From positions 1 through 21,854 of the forward strand of contig CAJUSO010000054.1 in assembly GCA_910588965.1 (NCBI GenBank): a stretch of DNA of 21,854 bases, written 5' to 3'. The position numbers were made by a program, and so were the translations under genes. Positions within the stretch are counted from its first letter, which is position 1, and each line of letters opens with the position of its first letter. The notes beneath the pieces are model-generated. The model made no database searches and had not been told where the DNA came from. It saw only the letters and a list, made by a program, of their open reading frames with translations. The DNA comes from an uncultured Lachnospiraceae bacterium. GTDB lineage: Bacteria > Bacillota > Clostridia > Lachnospirales > Lachnospiraceae. Positions 7,388 to 15,155 of the stretch are shown here, one piece after another.

Positions 7388-8057
7388 CACCTGCCCTCCT
7401 TCCAGATATAGCCCATCCCATGCACGGTCTTAAGCCATTTTGGGTGCTTGGGGTATTCTTCTATCTTGGCCCGCAGGCGGCTGATATTCACAGAGACGAT
7501 GTTGTCGTCCACGAACTCGCCCCCCTGCTCCCAGATATGCCCCAAAATCTGCTCCTTTGAGAGCAAGATCCCCTTGTTCTGCAGGAAATAAGCCATCATC
7601 TTAAATTCAATCCCGCTCAGGTCCAGGTGTTCTGCCTGTTTCATAGCCTTGCCGCTGCTTAAATCCAAAAGGAAATCCCCAGACTGCAGGGTGGTATGTT
7701 CCCTGGCGTGCAGCATTTTTTTCACCCTTGCCTTCAGTACGGCCACAGAGAAGGGCTTGGCCATATAATCGCTTACCCCCAGTTCCAAGGCCTTTACCTC
7801 ATCCAGTTCGGAGTCCCTTGCCGTCAGCATCAGGATGGGCAGGGTGGATTGTTCCCGGATTTCCCGGCAGAAACCGAACCCATTCCCGTCCGGGAGGTTA
7901 CAGTCTAAAAGAATGCCCTCTACAGGGTTGGCCTGGAGCAGCCGATGCCCGTCCCGGAGGCTGCCCGACCCAAAACGCCGTAGCCTTCTGCCTGGAATAA
8001 AAAAACAAGCCCTTCCCGTAAATCCGTATCATCTTCAATAATCAATAAAGTTCCCAT
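7387..8057 (-). pseudogene. OmpR-family response regulator with one-base frameshift
   Basis: From ATG 8057 (AGGAAGG 7 bases upstream) the frame reads MGTLLIIEDDTDLREGL, a good receiver start with the acidic pair, then goes off frame near 7964 and meets a stop. In the next frame the receiver resumes as HRLLQANPVEGILLDCNLPDG with the phosphoacceptor Asp, then MLTARD, the conserved Lys in MAKPFSV, and a complete winged-helix DNA-binding domain ending KTVHGMGYIWKEGR. Adding one base in the CCC run at about 7964-7966 (GGG on the coding strand) restores one reading frame of about 223 residues. Either a true mutation, fitting the wreck downstream, or a sequencing error. Confidence 0.85.
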
Positions 8058-8093
8058 AAGCATGCCTTCCTAACTTCTATGTTATTTGCCCTG

Positions 8094-8123
8094 ATTATAC
8101 CAAATATTATGCGGTATCCCCAA
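8094..8123 (-). promoter_or_regulatory. Promoter of the decayed regulator-kinase locus
   Basis: On the minus strand TTGGGG (8123-8118), an 18-base spacer and a perfect TATAAT (8099-8094) lie 37 bases before the ATG at 8057. The promoter seems intact although the genes are broken. Confidence 0.55.
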
Positions 8124-8192
8124 GTATTTTTTGGGAAAAATATCCTGTAACTGTAAAAAATTGATTTTTTTACCATATAGAGAGAAAAAGTA

Positions 8193-8221
8193 TTGAAAAA
8201 TAAAACTAATGAGGTTATAAT
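8193..8221 (+). promoter_or_regulatory. Near-consensus sigma-A promoter
   Basis: TTGAAA (8193-8198), 17 bases, TATAAT (8216-8221). It is the strongest promoter in the window by eye and drives the small membrane protein at 8270, with a leader of about 40 bases. Confidence 0.85.
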
Positions 8222-8269
8222 GAAAAAGGTAGAAAATAAATAGGACACTACAAAAGAAGGAGAATGCAT

Positions 8270-8611
8270 ATGCAAAGACAGGATATATCAGCAAATAGGG
8301 ACCAGGATTTACTTTTTGAGGGCAGGAAAATGCCCAGGAAGTTAGTTGCCCTTCTTATGGCAGTAGGGATTCTATTAATTATGGTATCCCTTGTGCAGTT
8401 TGCATTTTATGTGCATGAGCGGAAGGAATCGGCATACCGAGCGGAGGCTCCTTTGCCTCCAGAGATTGCAGGGATGGATCTGGATTCCCGCATGGGGTAT
8501 CTCGGATACCACAAAAAAGAATGGAAGGTCCGGGACCTCATAGTCATTTTCTGCCCGGCATTTTTTGGCGTAGGCTATCTGGTCTTGGGCCATAGCGGGG
8601 GTAAGCTGTAA
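8270..8611 (+). CDS. Small two-helix membrane protein, unknown function
   Basis: A 113-residue protein. The second of two in-frame ATGs (8264, 8270) is chosen because AAGGAG at 8257-8262 is 7 bases from it but only one base from the first. Residues 1-24 are polar, a membrane helix spans about 25-48 (LVALLMAVGILLIMVSLVQF), a charged loop with PLPPEIAGMDLDSRMGYLGYHKK follows, and a second helix spans about 89-107. The loop is probably extracellular, since Arg/Lys cluster before helix 1. I do not recognise the family. It is divergent from the decayed two-component locus and 39 bases before a 66-residue gene, likely its operon partner. Confidence 0.8.
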   Translation: MQRQDISANRDQDLLFEGRKMPRKLVALLMAVGILLIMVSLVQFAFYVHERKESAYRAEAPLPPEIAGMDLDSRMGYLGYHKKEWKVRDLIVIFCPAFFGVGYLVLGHSGGKL

Positions 8612-8650
8612 CTGAGGATATATAGGACCCATATAGAAGGATGCGCAGGG

Positions 8651-8851
8651 ATGCATTTTCTGTTAAACGATATTTACATACCGATGGATCAAATCGTATA
8701 TACGGCAGCCTGCACGATAAACTGCAGGATAGCGGGTTTGGAGCCTTCCGTCATGGTTTATACCGCTTACGGGAGGAAGATTACTTTTTATATGAACTGC
8801 AAAAAGGCAACCGAGGCCAACCAGATCCTCAAGGAGTTATTAAAGCAATAG
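8651..8851 (+). CDS. 66-aa hypothetical protein
   Basis: Start at 8651 with AAGGA at 8637-8641, 9 bases away. The protein alternates hydrophobic strands (FLLNDIYI, QIVYTAACTI, SVMVYTAYG, KITFYMNC) and ends in a helix (KATEANQILKELLKQ), a small beta-sheet-plus-helix fold resembling PH-like or DUF-type minis. A competing frame at 8641 gives an 85-residue protein without such a pattern and has no usable ribosome site. Probably cotranscribed with the membrane protein upstream. Function unknown. Confidence 0.65.
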   Translation: MHFLLNDIYIPMDQIVYTAACTINCRIAGLEPSVMVYTAYGRKITFYMNCKKATEANQILKELLKQ

Positions 8852-8942
8852 GAAAGAGAAAAACCTATAGAATTTTCCTCCTTACTATGTTAAAATAAAC
8901 CAGATAAGAACTGTTAGGAAACCACATACTAGGAGGTTAATT

Positions 8943-11900
8943 ATGAGCAACGTAAGAAGGATTTTCGTGGAAAAGAAACCGGCCTTTGCCATCCAGGCGA
9001 AAGAGCTGCAGTCGGAAATCAGGAATTATCTGGGAATCCAGGATGTGTCTGGGGTGCGGGTGCTAATCCGCTATGACATGGAGCATATTTCCGAGGAAAC
9101 TTACCGGAAAGCATTGGTAACCGTATTTTCAGAGCCTCCCGTGGATGATGTTTATGAAGAAGAATTTGACTATGGGGACGGGGCGGCCTTCAGCGTGGAG
9201 TACCTGCCAGGGCAGTATGACCAGAGGGCTGACTCAGCAGAGCAGTGCGTGAAGCTTTTGAATGAAAATGAAGAGCCGATTATCCGTTCCGCGACCACAT
9301 ATGTACTGGAAGGGAATGTGACAGAAGAGCAGCTTGAGGCGGTGAAGAAGCACTGTATCAACCCTGTGGATTCCCGGGAAACCGGGTTGGAGAAGCCGCA
9401 GACATTGGCAGATGTATTTGATGAGCCAGAGGATGTGAAAGTGTTTGAAGGCTTTATTGATATGCCAAAAGGGGAGCTGCAGGCGTTGTACGGTTCCCTG
9501 GGGCTTGCTATGACGTTCAAAGACTTCCTCCATATCCAGCATTATTTCAAAGAGGATGAGTCGCGTAACCCTTCCGTGACAGAAATCCGGGTACTGGATA
9601 CCTATTGGTCGGATCATTGCAGGCATACGACATTTTCCACGGAGTTAAAGGACGTTAGCTTTGGGGAAGGCTTCTACCGGCAGCCTATGGAGGAAGCCTA
9701 CCAGGATTACCTGGAGACACATAAAAGCCTGTACCAGGGGCGCGGGGATAAATTTGTCTGCCTGATGGATCTTGCCCTGATGGCAATGAAGCGCCTAAAG
9801 AAAGAGGGCAAGCTGGACGACCAGGAAGAATCGGATGAGATCAATGCCTGCTCCATTGTAGTGCCGGTGGAGGTGGACGGCCAGACGGAGGAATGGCTGG
9901 TGAACTTTAAGAATGAGACCCACAACCATCCGACGGAGATCGAGCCCTTCGGAGGCGCGGCCACCTGCCTGGGCGGCGCAATCCGCGATCCCCTGTCCGG
10001 GCGCACCTATGTCTACCAGGCAATGCGGGTGACAGGGGCTGCAGACCCGACGGTTTCTGTGAAGGATACCTTAGAAGGCAAGCTCCCCCAGAAAAAACTG
10101 GTGCGGGAAGCAGCGCATGGGTATAGTTCCTATGGCAACCAGATTGGGCTGGCAACCGGTTATGTAAAGGAAATCTACCATCCGGATTATGTGGCAAAGC
10201 GGATGGAAATCGGCGCGGTCATGGGAGCGGCGCCCAGGCGCGCCGTGCAGCGCCTTACTTCAGACCCAGGCGATAAGATTATCCTTTTGGGCGGGCGTAC
10301 GGGGCGTGATGGCATCGGCGGCGCTACAGGCTCCTCAAAAGCCCATAATACAGAGTCCACAGCCCTGTGCGGCGCAGAGGTGCAGAAAGGGAACCCGCCG
10401 ACAGAACGTAAAATCCAGAGGCTGTTCCGCAGGGAAGAGGTAGCGCACATCATTAAAAAATGCAACGATTTTGGGGCTGGCGGCGTATCCGTGGCAATCG
10501 GGGAGCTGGCGGACGGGCTGCGTGTCCAGCTGGACAAGGTGCCCAAGAAATATGCAGGCTTGGATGGGACGGAAATTGCGATTTCAGAATCCCAGGAGCG
10601 TATGGCTGTGGTTGTCGCCCCAGAGGACGTGGGACAGTTCCTATCCTATGCCAAAGAGGAGAACCTAGAAGCAGTGGAAGTGGCTGTGGTGACAGAAGAG
10701 CCCAGGCTGGTGCTGGAATGGAGGGGGAAAGAGGTTGTAAATATCTCCCGGGCATTCTTGGACACTAACGGCGCACACCAGGAGACCTCTGTGGCAGTGG
10801 ATATCCCAGACAGGCAAGAGAACTTCTTTGCGAAAAAAGAAATCCAGGAAGTGGCTGGCTTGCTGGAAAAGGGCGAGGTAAAGGCCGCTTGGCTCAGGAC
10901 CCTGGCAGATTTGAACGTGTGCTCCCAAAAAGGCCTGGTGGAGATGTTTGACGGCTCGATTGGCGCAGGCAGCGTGCTGATGCCCTATGGGGGCAAATAC
11001 CAGCTGACCGAGACCCAGAGCATGGTGGCAAAGCTTCCTGTGGCAAATGGGAAATGCGATACAGTGACCATGATGGCCTATGGCTTTGACCCGCTCCTTT
11101 CCTCTTGGAGCCCCTACCATGGCGCCGTTTATGCCGTGCTGGAATCCATGGCCAGGATTGTGGCGGCAGGGGGCAGTTATAAATCCATCCGCTTTACCTT
11201 CCAGGAATATTTCCGCAGGATGAGCGAAGAGCCCAGCCGCTGGAGCCAGCCTTTTGCGGCGCTTTTAGGGGCGTACAGCGCACAGGTTGGCTTTGGCCTT
11301 CCATCCATTGGAGGCAAGGATTCCATGTCCGGCACATTCAATGAGATAGACGTGCCCCCGACCCTGGTGTCCTTTGCCGTGGATATTGCAAAGGGGCAGG
11401 ATATCATTACGCCGGAACTGAAGCAGGCGGGGAATAAGCTGGTGCTGTTCAAGATTCTGGCGGACAAGTATGACCTGCCGGTCTATGGGCAGGTCATGAA
11501 GCTGTATGATACCATCCATAGGCTCATCCAGGAGAAAGCCATTGTATCTGCCTATGCCCTGGATGGGAAAGGCATTGCAGCAGCAATCAGCAAGATGGCA
11601 TTCGGCAATAAATTAGGCGTCAGCGTGGAAGGGGATGTGTGTGCGGATTGCCTGTTTTCCCCTCATTTCGGGGATATCGTAGCAGAGGTCCCGGCAGAGA
11701 AAGTGGCTTTGGCTGAGGCTGCCATTGCAGAAGCCATGGCAGGATATGCCAAGGCGGGGGATCCCAGCGGCTTGGAGGGGAAGGAGCAGGAGGCGCCAGG
11801 CTCCCGGAAGGGATGCGGCAATGTCTCCTATTGCAGGGTGATTGGCGAAGTCAATGGCGCCCGCAGATTCCTCTATGGCGATATGGAGATTTCCATAGAA

Positions 11901-12827
11901 GAGGCCATTGCCGCTTGGACAGGCACCCTGGAAAAAGTATTCCCGACGGTTGCCGTGCCAGGCAAAGAAGAAGTAGGCACAGGCACGTTCCGCACAGATA
12001 AAGTATATGTATGTAAGCATAAAGTGGCAAAGCCAACGGTATTTATCCCGGTATTCCCAGGAACCAATTGCGAATATGACAGCGCCCAGGCGTTCCAGCG
12101 GGCGGGTGCAGACACCCTCGTGAAGGTTTTCAAGAACCTAAGCCCTGAAGATATCCGCGATTCTGTGGATGTGTTTGTAAAAGCGATTGGGCAGTCACAG
12201 ATGATTATGTTCCCAGGCGGGTTTTCGGCAGGGGACGAGCCAGAGGGAAGCGCCAAGTTCTTTGCAACCGCTTTCCGCAATGAGAAGATTGCAGAGGCCG
12301 TCAGCCGCCTCCTCCAGGAGCGCGACGGGCTTATGCTGGGAATCTGCAATGGGTTCCAGGCATTGGTGAAGCTTGGGCTGCTGCCCTATGGGGAAATCTC
12401 CCAGCAGGCCGCGGATTCCCCGACCTTAACCTATAATACCATTGGCCGCCATATTTCCAAAATGGTATACACGAAAGTGGTGTCTGACAAATCCCCCTGG
12501 CTTGCCCAGGCGGAATTGGGCAAGGACTACTGCATCCCAGCTTCCCATGGGGAGGGGCGTTTCGTTGCGCCGAAGGAATGGCTGGACAGGCTGTTTGCCA
12601 ACGGGCAGGTAGCCACCCAATATGTCAATGACGCAGGCGTGCCCACGATGGATGAAGAATGGAACATCAATGGCTCTTATATGGCGATTGAAGGCATCAC
12701 CAGCCCAGATGGCAGGATTCTGGGCAAGATGGGCCACTCCGAACGGCGTGGGGAAAACGTAGCAGCCAATATTTACGGAGAGCAGGATATGAAGCTTTTT
12801 GAAAGCGGCGTAGCATACTTTAAATAA
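8943..12827 (+). CDS. purL: Phosphoribosylformylglycinamidine synthase, single-chain (PurL-PurQ fusion)
   Basis: Fourth step of purine synthesis: FGAR + Gln + ATP to FGAM + Glu + ADP + Pi, in the cytoplasm. The 1294-residue chain holds the N-terminal PurS-like region, a linker, two AIRS-type halves (the first with NETHNHPTEIEPFGGAATC and GGRTGRDGIGGATGSS) and a C-terminal glutamine amidotransferase from about residue 1035 (FIPVFPGTNCEYD). The glutaminase triad is visible: Cys1135 in GICNGFQ, and His1265 and Glu1267 in GHSER. The length and fusion fit the clostridial-type large PurL. AGGAGG lies just before ATG 8943, and a strong terminator follows. No purine riboswitch is seen in the 90 bases upstream and no other pur genes are in the window, so purL is isolated here. 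Confidence 0.97.
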   Translation: MSNVRRIFVEKKPAFAIQAKELQSEIRNYLGIQDVSGVRVLIRYDMEHISEETYRKALVTVFSEPPVDDVYEEEFDYGDGAAFSVEYLPGQYDQRADSAEQCVKLLNENEEPIIRSATTYVLEGNVTEEQLEAVKKHCINPVDSRETGLEKPQTLADVFDEPEDVKVFEGFIDMPKGELQALYGSLGLAMTFKDFLHIQHYFKEDESRNPSVTEIRVLDTYWSDHCRHTTFSTELKDVSFGEGFYRQPMEEAYQDYLETHKSLYQGRGDKFVCLMDLALMAMKRLKKEGKLDDQEESDEINACSIVVPVEVDGQTEEWLVNFKNETHNHPTEIEPFGGAATCLGGAIRDPLSGRTYVYQAMRVTGAADPTVSVKDTLEGKLPQKKLVREAAHGYSSYGNQIGLATGYVKEIYHPDYVAKRMEIGAVMGAAPRRAVQRLTSDPGDKIILLGGRTGRDGIGGATGSSKAHNTESTALCGAEVQKGNPPTERKIQRLFRREEVAHIIKKCNDFGAGGVSVAIGELADGLRVQLDKVPKKYAGLDGTEIAISESQERMAVVVAPEDVGQFLSYAKEENLEAVEVAVVTEEPRLVLEWRGKEVVNISRAFLDTNGAHQETSVAVDIPDRQENFFAKKEIQEVAGLLEKGEVKAAWLRTLADLNVCSQKGLVEMFDGSIGAGSVLMPYGGKYQLTETQSMVAKLPVANGKCDTVTMMAYGFDPLLSSWSPYHGAVYAVLESMARIVAAGGSYKSIRFTFQEYFRRMSEEPSRWSQPFAALLGAYSAQVGFGLPSIGGKDSMSGTFNEIDVPPTLVSFAVDIAKGQDIITPELKQAGNKLVLFKILADKYDLPVYGQVMKLYDTIHRLIQEKAIVSAYALDGKGIAAAISKMAFGNKLGVSVEGDVCADCLFSPHFGDIVAEVPAEKVALAEAAIAEAMAGYAKAGDPSGLEGKEQEAPGSRKGCGNVSYCRVIGEVNGARRFLYGDMEISIEEAIAAWTGTLEKVFPTVAVPGKEEVGTGTFRTDKVYVCKHKVAKPTVFIPVFPGTNCEYDSAQAFQRAGADTLVKVFKNLSPEDIRDSVDVFVKAIGQSQMIMFPGGFSAGDEPEGSAKFFATAFRNEKIAEAVSRLLQERDGLMLGICNGFQALVKLGLLPYGEISQQAADSPTLTYNTIGRHISKMVYTKVVSDKSPWLAQAELGKDYCIPASHGEGRFVAPKEWLDRLFANGQVATQYVNDAGVPTMDEEWNINGSYMAIEGITSPDGRILGKMGHSERRGENVAANIYGEQDMKLFESGVAYFK

Positions 12828-12844
12828 GGAAGCGTAGTGTTGGG

Positions 12845-12883
12845 TTTATGGCTGGCGGGTTAATCTGCCAGCCATAAAATTTT
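12845..12883 (+). terminator. Intrinsic terminator of purL
   Basis: A 12-bp perfect stem (12845-12856 with 12867-12878) with a 10-base loop is followed by ATTTT. It begins 18 bases after the purL stop codon. Confidence 0.85.
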
Positions 12884-12947
12884 GGTATATTTTCCCAAAA
12901 AAGCTTCTGGAAAAGAAAAATTTTAATTCGAAAATGTGTTCTGTATA

Positions 12948-12976
12948 TTGACAAAATAACAGATTGGTGTTAGACT
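12948..12976 (+). promoter_or_regulatory. Promoter of the fibronectin-III-like secreted protein gene
   Basis: A perfect -35 TTGACA (12948-12953), a 17-base spacer and TAGACT (4 of 6) at 12971-12976, 46 bases before the start codon. Confidence 0.65.
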
Positions 12977-13022
12977 TTTAATTGTAAAAAATCTAATTTA
13001 TATTCAGAAAGGAAGAAGGAAA

Positions 13023-14267
13023 ATGAAAAGGTTTTTTAACATCTCAAAGTTGTGCATGATAGCTATCATGTGCGTGTTATTCCTTGGCGTAGGGATGAAT
13101 GTAAAGGCAGCCGCGCCAGGACAAGTTACAGGGTTGAAGCAGCAGAAGTATGGATATAATGCCGTAGAGATTACCTGGGGCGTTCCGTCAGGGAATGTGA
13201 AGGAATACCGGGTAGAATATTGTGAGGACGGCAAGTTTAACCCAGCTACGACTAAAATAGGGACAACACAGAGTGCTGGCTGCCAGATTGACAAGCTTGC
13301 TTCCGGCAAATCTTACTATATCCGTGTGGCTGCTACGGATACGGAAGGGAACATTGGGAGCTACTCCCCGTCCGTGGAAGTTGTGACATGCCCGTCCGGC
13401 GGCCCTACGAACTTTAAACAGACGAAGGCAGACAGCAAATCGGCTACCTTTACCTGGAAGAAAGTGCCTGGCGCCAATATGTATATCATTGACTATAAGA
13501 AGGGCAACGGCAAAGTAAAGTCCAAAATACTTGGGGATGTGAATTCTTACAAGTTTTCTGGCTCCTCCAATGCCAAGTATATCGTTAACATATATGCAGT
13601 CCGGAAAAGTAAGACTGGGTTCCGGGCAGAGAATCCCAGTTATCTGGCAGGCAGCGTGGCAACCCTCCCAACGAAGATTACCAAGGTGAAGATGGTTACA
13701 AGCGGCGAGGAAGGCAATCCGAACGCAGGGTCTGTATACTTCTCCTGGAATGCCAATGCAGTTGCAGCTGGGTATGAGTATATCATCTATGGGAACAACA
13801 ACAAGAAAATGTTCAGCAAGACCGTAAACCCATCTTCTACCAAATTGGTGAAGATTGCCAATAAAAAATTAAAGAATAACCAGTTCATGAAGATTAAAGT
13901 GCGCGGTTATATTTATGTAAATGGGAAGAAAAAGCCAGGGGCATGGTCTGACGACTATTATTTTGCTAAATTCCCGAAGGGCAAATTAGACAAGGACGCA
14001 TCAAAGGGGATTAAGGTATCCTGGTCAAAGATTACAGGCGCAAAGGATTACACCGTTTATATTTCTACCAACAGGGACAGGGGCTATAAGAAAGCCGTTA
14101 CCACGAAAAAGAACAATTGCCTCATCAAAAAGTGCAATGGCTCAAAGATTGTAAGCGGGCGGACATATTACATAAAAGTAGTAGCAAATAAGAAGGTAAA
14201 AGGCAAGACCTATAAGAGCGACGATACATGGTATCTGTCAGGAAGGATTTACACAACCTATCGATAA
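13023..14267 (+). CDS. Secreted fibronectin type III repeat protein
   Basis: A 414-residue exported protein. Residues 1-29 are a signal peptide (MKRFF, hydrophobic core IAIMCVLFLGVGM, cleavage after VKA). Four beta-sandwich modules of the FN3 type follow at roughly 31-118, 122-213, 215-315 and 320-411, each with the central Trp (ITWG, FTWKK, FSWNA, VSWSK) and the tyrosine-corner strand (YYIRV, YIVNIYA, MKIKVRGY, YYIKV). The modules become rich in lysine toward the C-terminus, so that half is basic and may bind cell-wall polymers. There is no LPXTG motif, membrane anchor or catalytic domain, so it is either released or held by charge. AAGGAAGAAGGA precedes the ATG. It ends before a large hairpin. 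Confidence 0.88.
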   Translation: MKRFFNISKLCMIAIMCVLFLGVGMNVKAAAPGQVTGLKQQKYGYNAVEITWGVPSGNVKEYRVEYCEDGKFNPATTKIGTTQSAGCQIDKLASGKSYYIRVAATDTEGNIGSYSPSVEVVTCPSGGPTNFKQTKADSKSATFTWKKVPGANMYIIDYKKGNGKVKSKILGDVNSYKFSGSSNAKYIVNIYAVRKSKTGFRAENPSYLAGSVATLPTKITKVKMVTSGEEGNPNAGSVYFSWNANAVAAGYEYIIYGNNNKKMFSKTVNPSSTKLVKIANKKLKNNQFMKIKVRGYIYVNGKKKPGAWSDDYYFAKFPKGKLDKDASKGIKVSWSKITGAKDYTVYISTNRDRGYKKAVTTKKNNCLIKKCNGSKIVSGRTYYIKVVANKKVKGKTYKSDDTWYLSGRIYTTYR

Positions 14268-14300
14268 AAGCAGTCTTGCCTTAGGATATGGAGTTTGGCC

Positions 14301-14356
14301 AGAAGGGGCTGTTGCAGAACAGATGGCGTGCCATCTGTGGGGCAACGGCTCCTTCT
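14301..14356 (+). terminator. Two-level hairpin after the FN3-like gene
   Basis: Outer arms 14301-14315 and 14342-14356 pair over 15 bp with two G-T pairs. Inside, 14319-14327 and 14330-14338 pair perfectly over 9 bp. The T-run after it is poor (GTTGTATCT), so it is a terminator only in a loose sense; a 3' stability element or structured RNA is as likely. Confidence 0.5.
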
Positions 14357-14398
14357 GTTGTATCTAAAAAGGTTATAGAGAATGGATAAGTTTTAGCC

Positions 14399-14426
14399 TT
14401 GGATATGGTAGGATATACGATATGAT
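14399..14426 (+). promoter_or_regulatory. Possible promoter of the degenerate short ORF
   Basis: TTGGAT (14399-14404), 16 bases, TATGAT (14421-14426). It points to a strong ribosome site at 14489-14496 and the ATG at 14501. An 8-bp inverted repeat (14427-14434 with 14458-14465) lies at the start of the transcript. Confidence 0.35.
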
Positions 14427-14500
14427 GGCAAGGCTCTTTTTCATTTTATTGGCAAAGGCCTTGCCACATGGAAGCGACCGCATTTTTTAAAGGAGGCGCC

Positions 14501-14533
14501 ATGGCCCAGACAGTTGCAATTGGGATTCCCTAA
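14501..14533 (+). pseudogene. Ten-codon ORF, possible stub of an AAA-ATPase-like gene
   Basis: AAAGGAGG sits 4 bases before ATG 14501, which reads MAQTVAIGIP then TAA. From memory, the AAA-ATPase-like/PD-(D/E)XK family that is very abundant in Lachnospiraceae often begins M-x-x-T-V-A-I-G-I-Q-D-F. The match is nine residues, so it is suggestive only. No further homologous residues could be read in any frame up to 14640. If correct, the rest of the gene was deleted, and a promoter and ribosome site were left behind. Confidence 0.35.
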
Positions 14534-14609
14534 ATAACTGCTGGGAACGGCCTTTTGGACGTGGAACGTGCAATGGAAGTGGAAGAAAAACCCATGCAGA
14601 AAATGGAGG

Positions 14610-14638
14610 TTGTCTTTTCGGGAAAGATGTGCTATACT
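14610..14638 (+). promoter_or_regulatory. Extended -10 promoter of the giant repeat-protein gene
   Basis: TTGTCT (14610-14615), a 17-base spacer and TATACT (14633-14638) preceded by TGC, an extended -10 element. There is no better promoter between here and the start codon at 15156, so the leader would be about 510 bases long. Confidence 0.65.
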
Positions 14639-14644
14639 AACTCC

Positions 14645-15155
14645 GTAATGTAGAAAAAGATTTCCGGACGTATCAATGGAAACAGGCCTCTGCAGCAAAT
14701 GTATGGGAATAAATCCTAGGTTATTTCTGTGCATTTGCTGCAGAGGCAGCAAACGTGGCTTACAGCGTGAAAAAGGCAAATAAGTATTGAGATGCATGAG
14801 GCAAAGTGCATGGAAGATATGATGGAAGGGAGGAAAGGTTGCCCTACGGCAGATGGCAGTAACTTAGCAAGAAACATGTTTTGCGCGGGGATTTGCATAC
14901 CTTCGTGGAACAAGGCTGCAAAAAATGCTATTTGATATTTCATGGATCGTTGCAAAATTCATGAGAGATAATCCACAAGGTTTTGTGAATATCTCTGAAA
15001 ATCTTCCAAACGCCAAGGGAAGGGGTTGGATACAGCCCAAAGCCAATTTCAGAATCTGGCTGCACAGAGAGTGCAGTTTTACCGGGGCTGACAAACCGGT
15101 TATGGGTTTATTCGCTTGCCACGAATCATTGTATACGAAAGGAGCTTTCTATTAT
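14645..15155 (+). other. Long untranslated leader (about 510 bases)
   Basis: The region holds no convincing gene. Contents: the 16-bp hairpin at 14686-14747, a 47-codon frame at 14792-14935 without ribosome site, a 77-codon extension in frame with the giant gene from 14925, and small stems such as CCGG/CCGG near 15080-15100. I could not match it to any riboswitch class that I know by its core motifs. Confidence 0.45.
14686..14747 (+). promoter_or_regulatory. 16-bp perfect hairpin in the leader
   Basis: Arms 14686-14701 and 14732-14747 are perfect complements (outer end GCCTCTGCAG). Inside, GGAATAA (14706-14712) pairs with TTATTTC (14721-14727) over 7 bp with one G-T pair, around a CCTAGG palindrome. 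No T-run follows. It starts about 40 bases after the predicted transcription start. Confidence 0.7.

Noticed and set aside
8641..8898. 85-residue ORF overlapping the 66-residue gene
   Set aside because: The ribosome site would lie directly on its ATG, and its sequence lacks the strand-helix pattern that the 66-residue frame shows.
8852..8942. Purine riboswitch upstream of purL
   Set aside because: The conserved core bases and three-stem layout of the purine aptamer are absent; only a ribosome site and AT-rich DNA are seen.
14441..14797. 118-residue minus-strand ORF in the intergenic gap
   Set aside because: It runs through both hairpins and the promoter of the giant gene, has no ribosome site, and no family resemblance.
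14792..14935. 47-codon ORF with four Cys in the leader
   Set aside because: There is no ribosome site at either possible ATG, it overlaps nothing informative, and its residue pattern looks random.
14925..15155. 77-residue N-terminal extension of the giant protein
   Set aside because: It is open in frame, but it has no clear ribosome site, and a full signal peptide with AAAGGAG starts at 15156. Treated as leader DNA.
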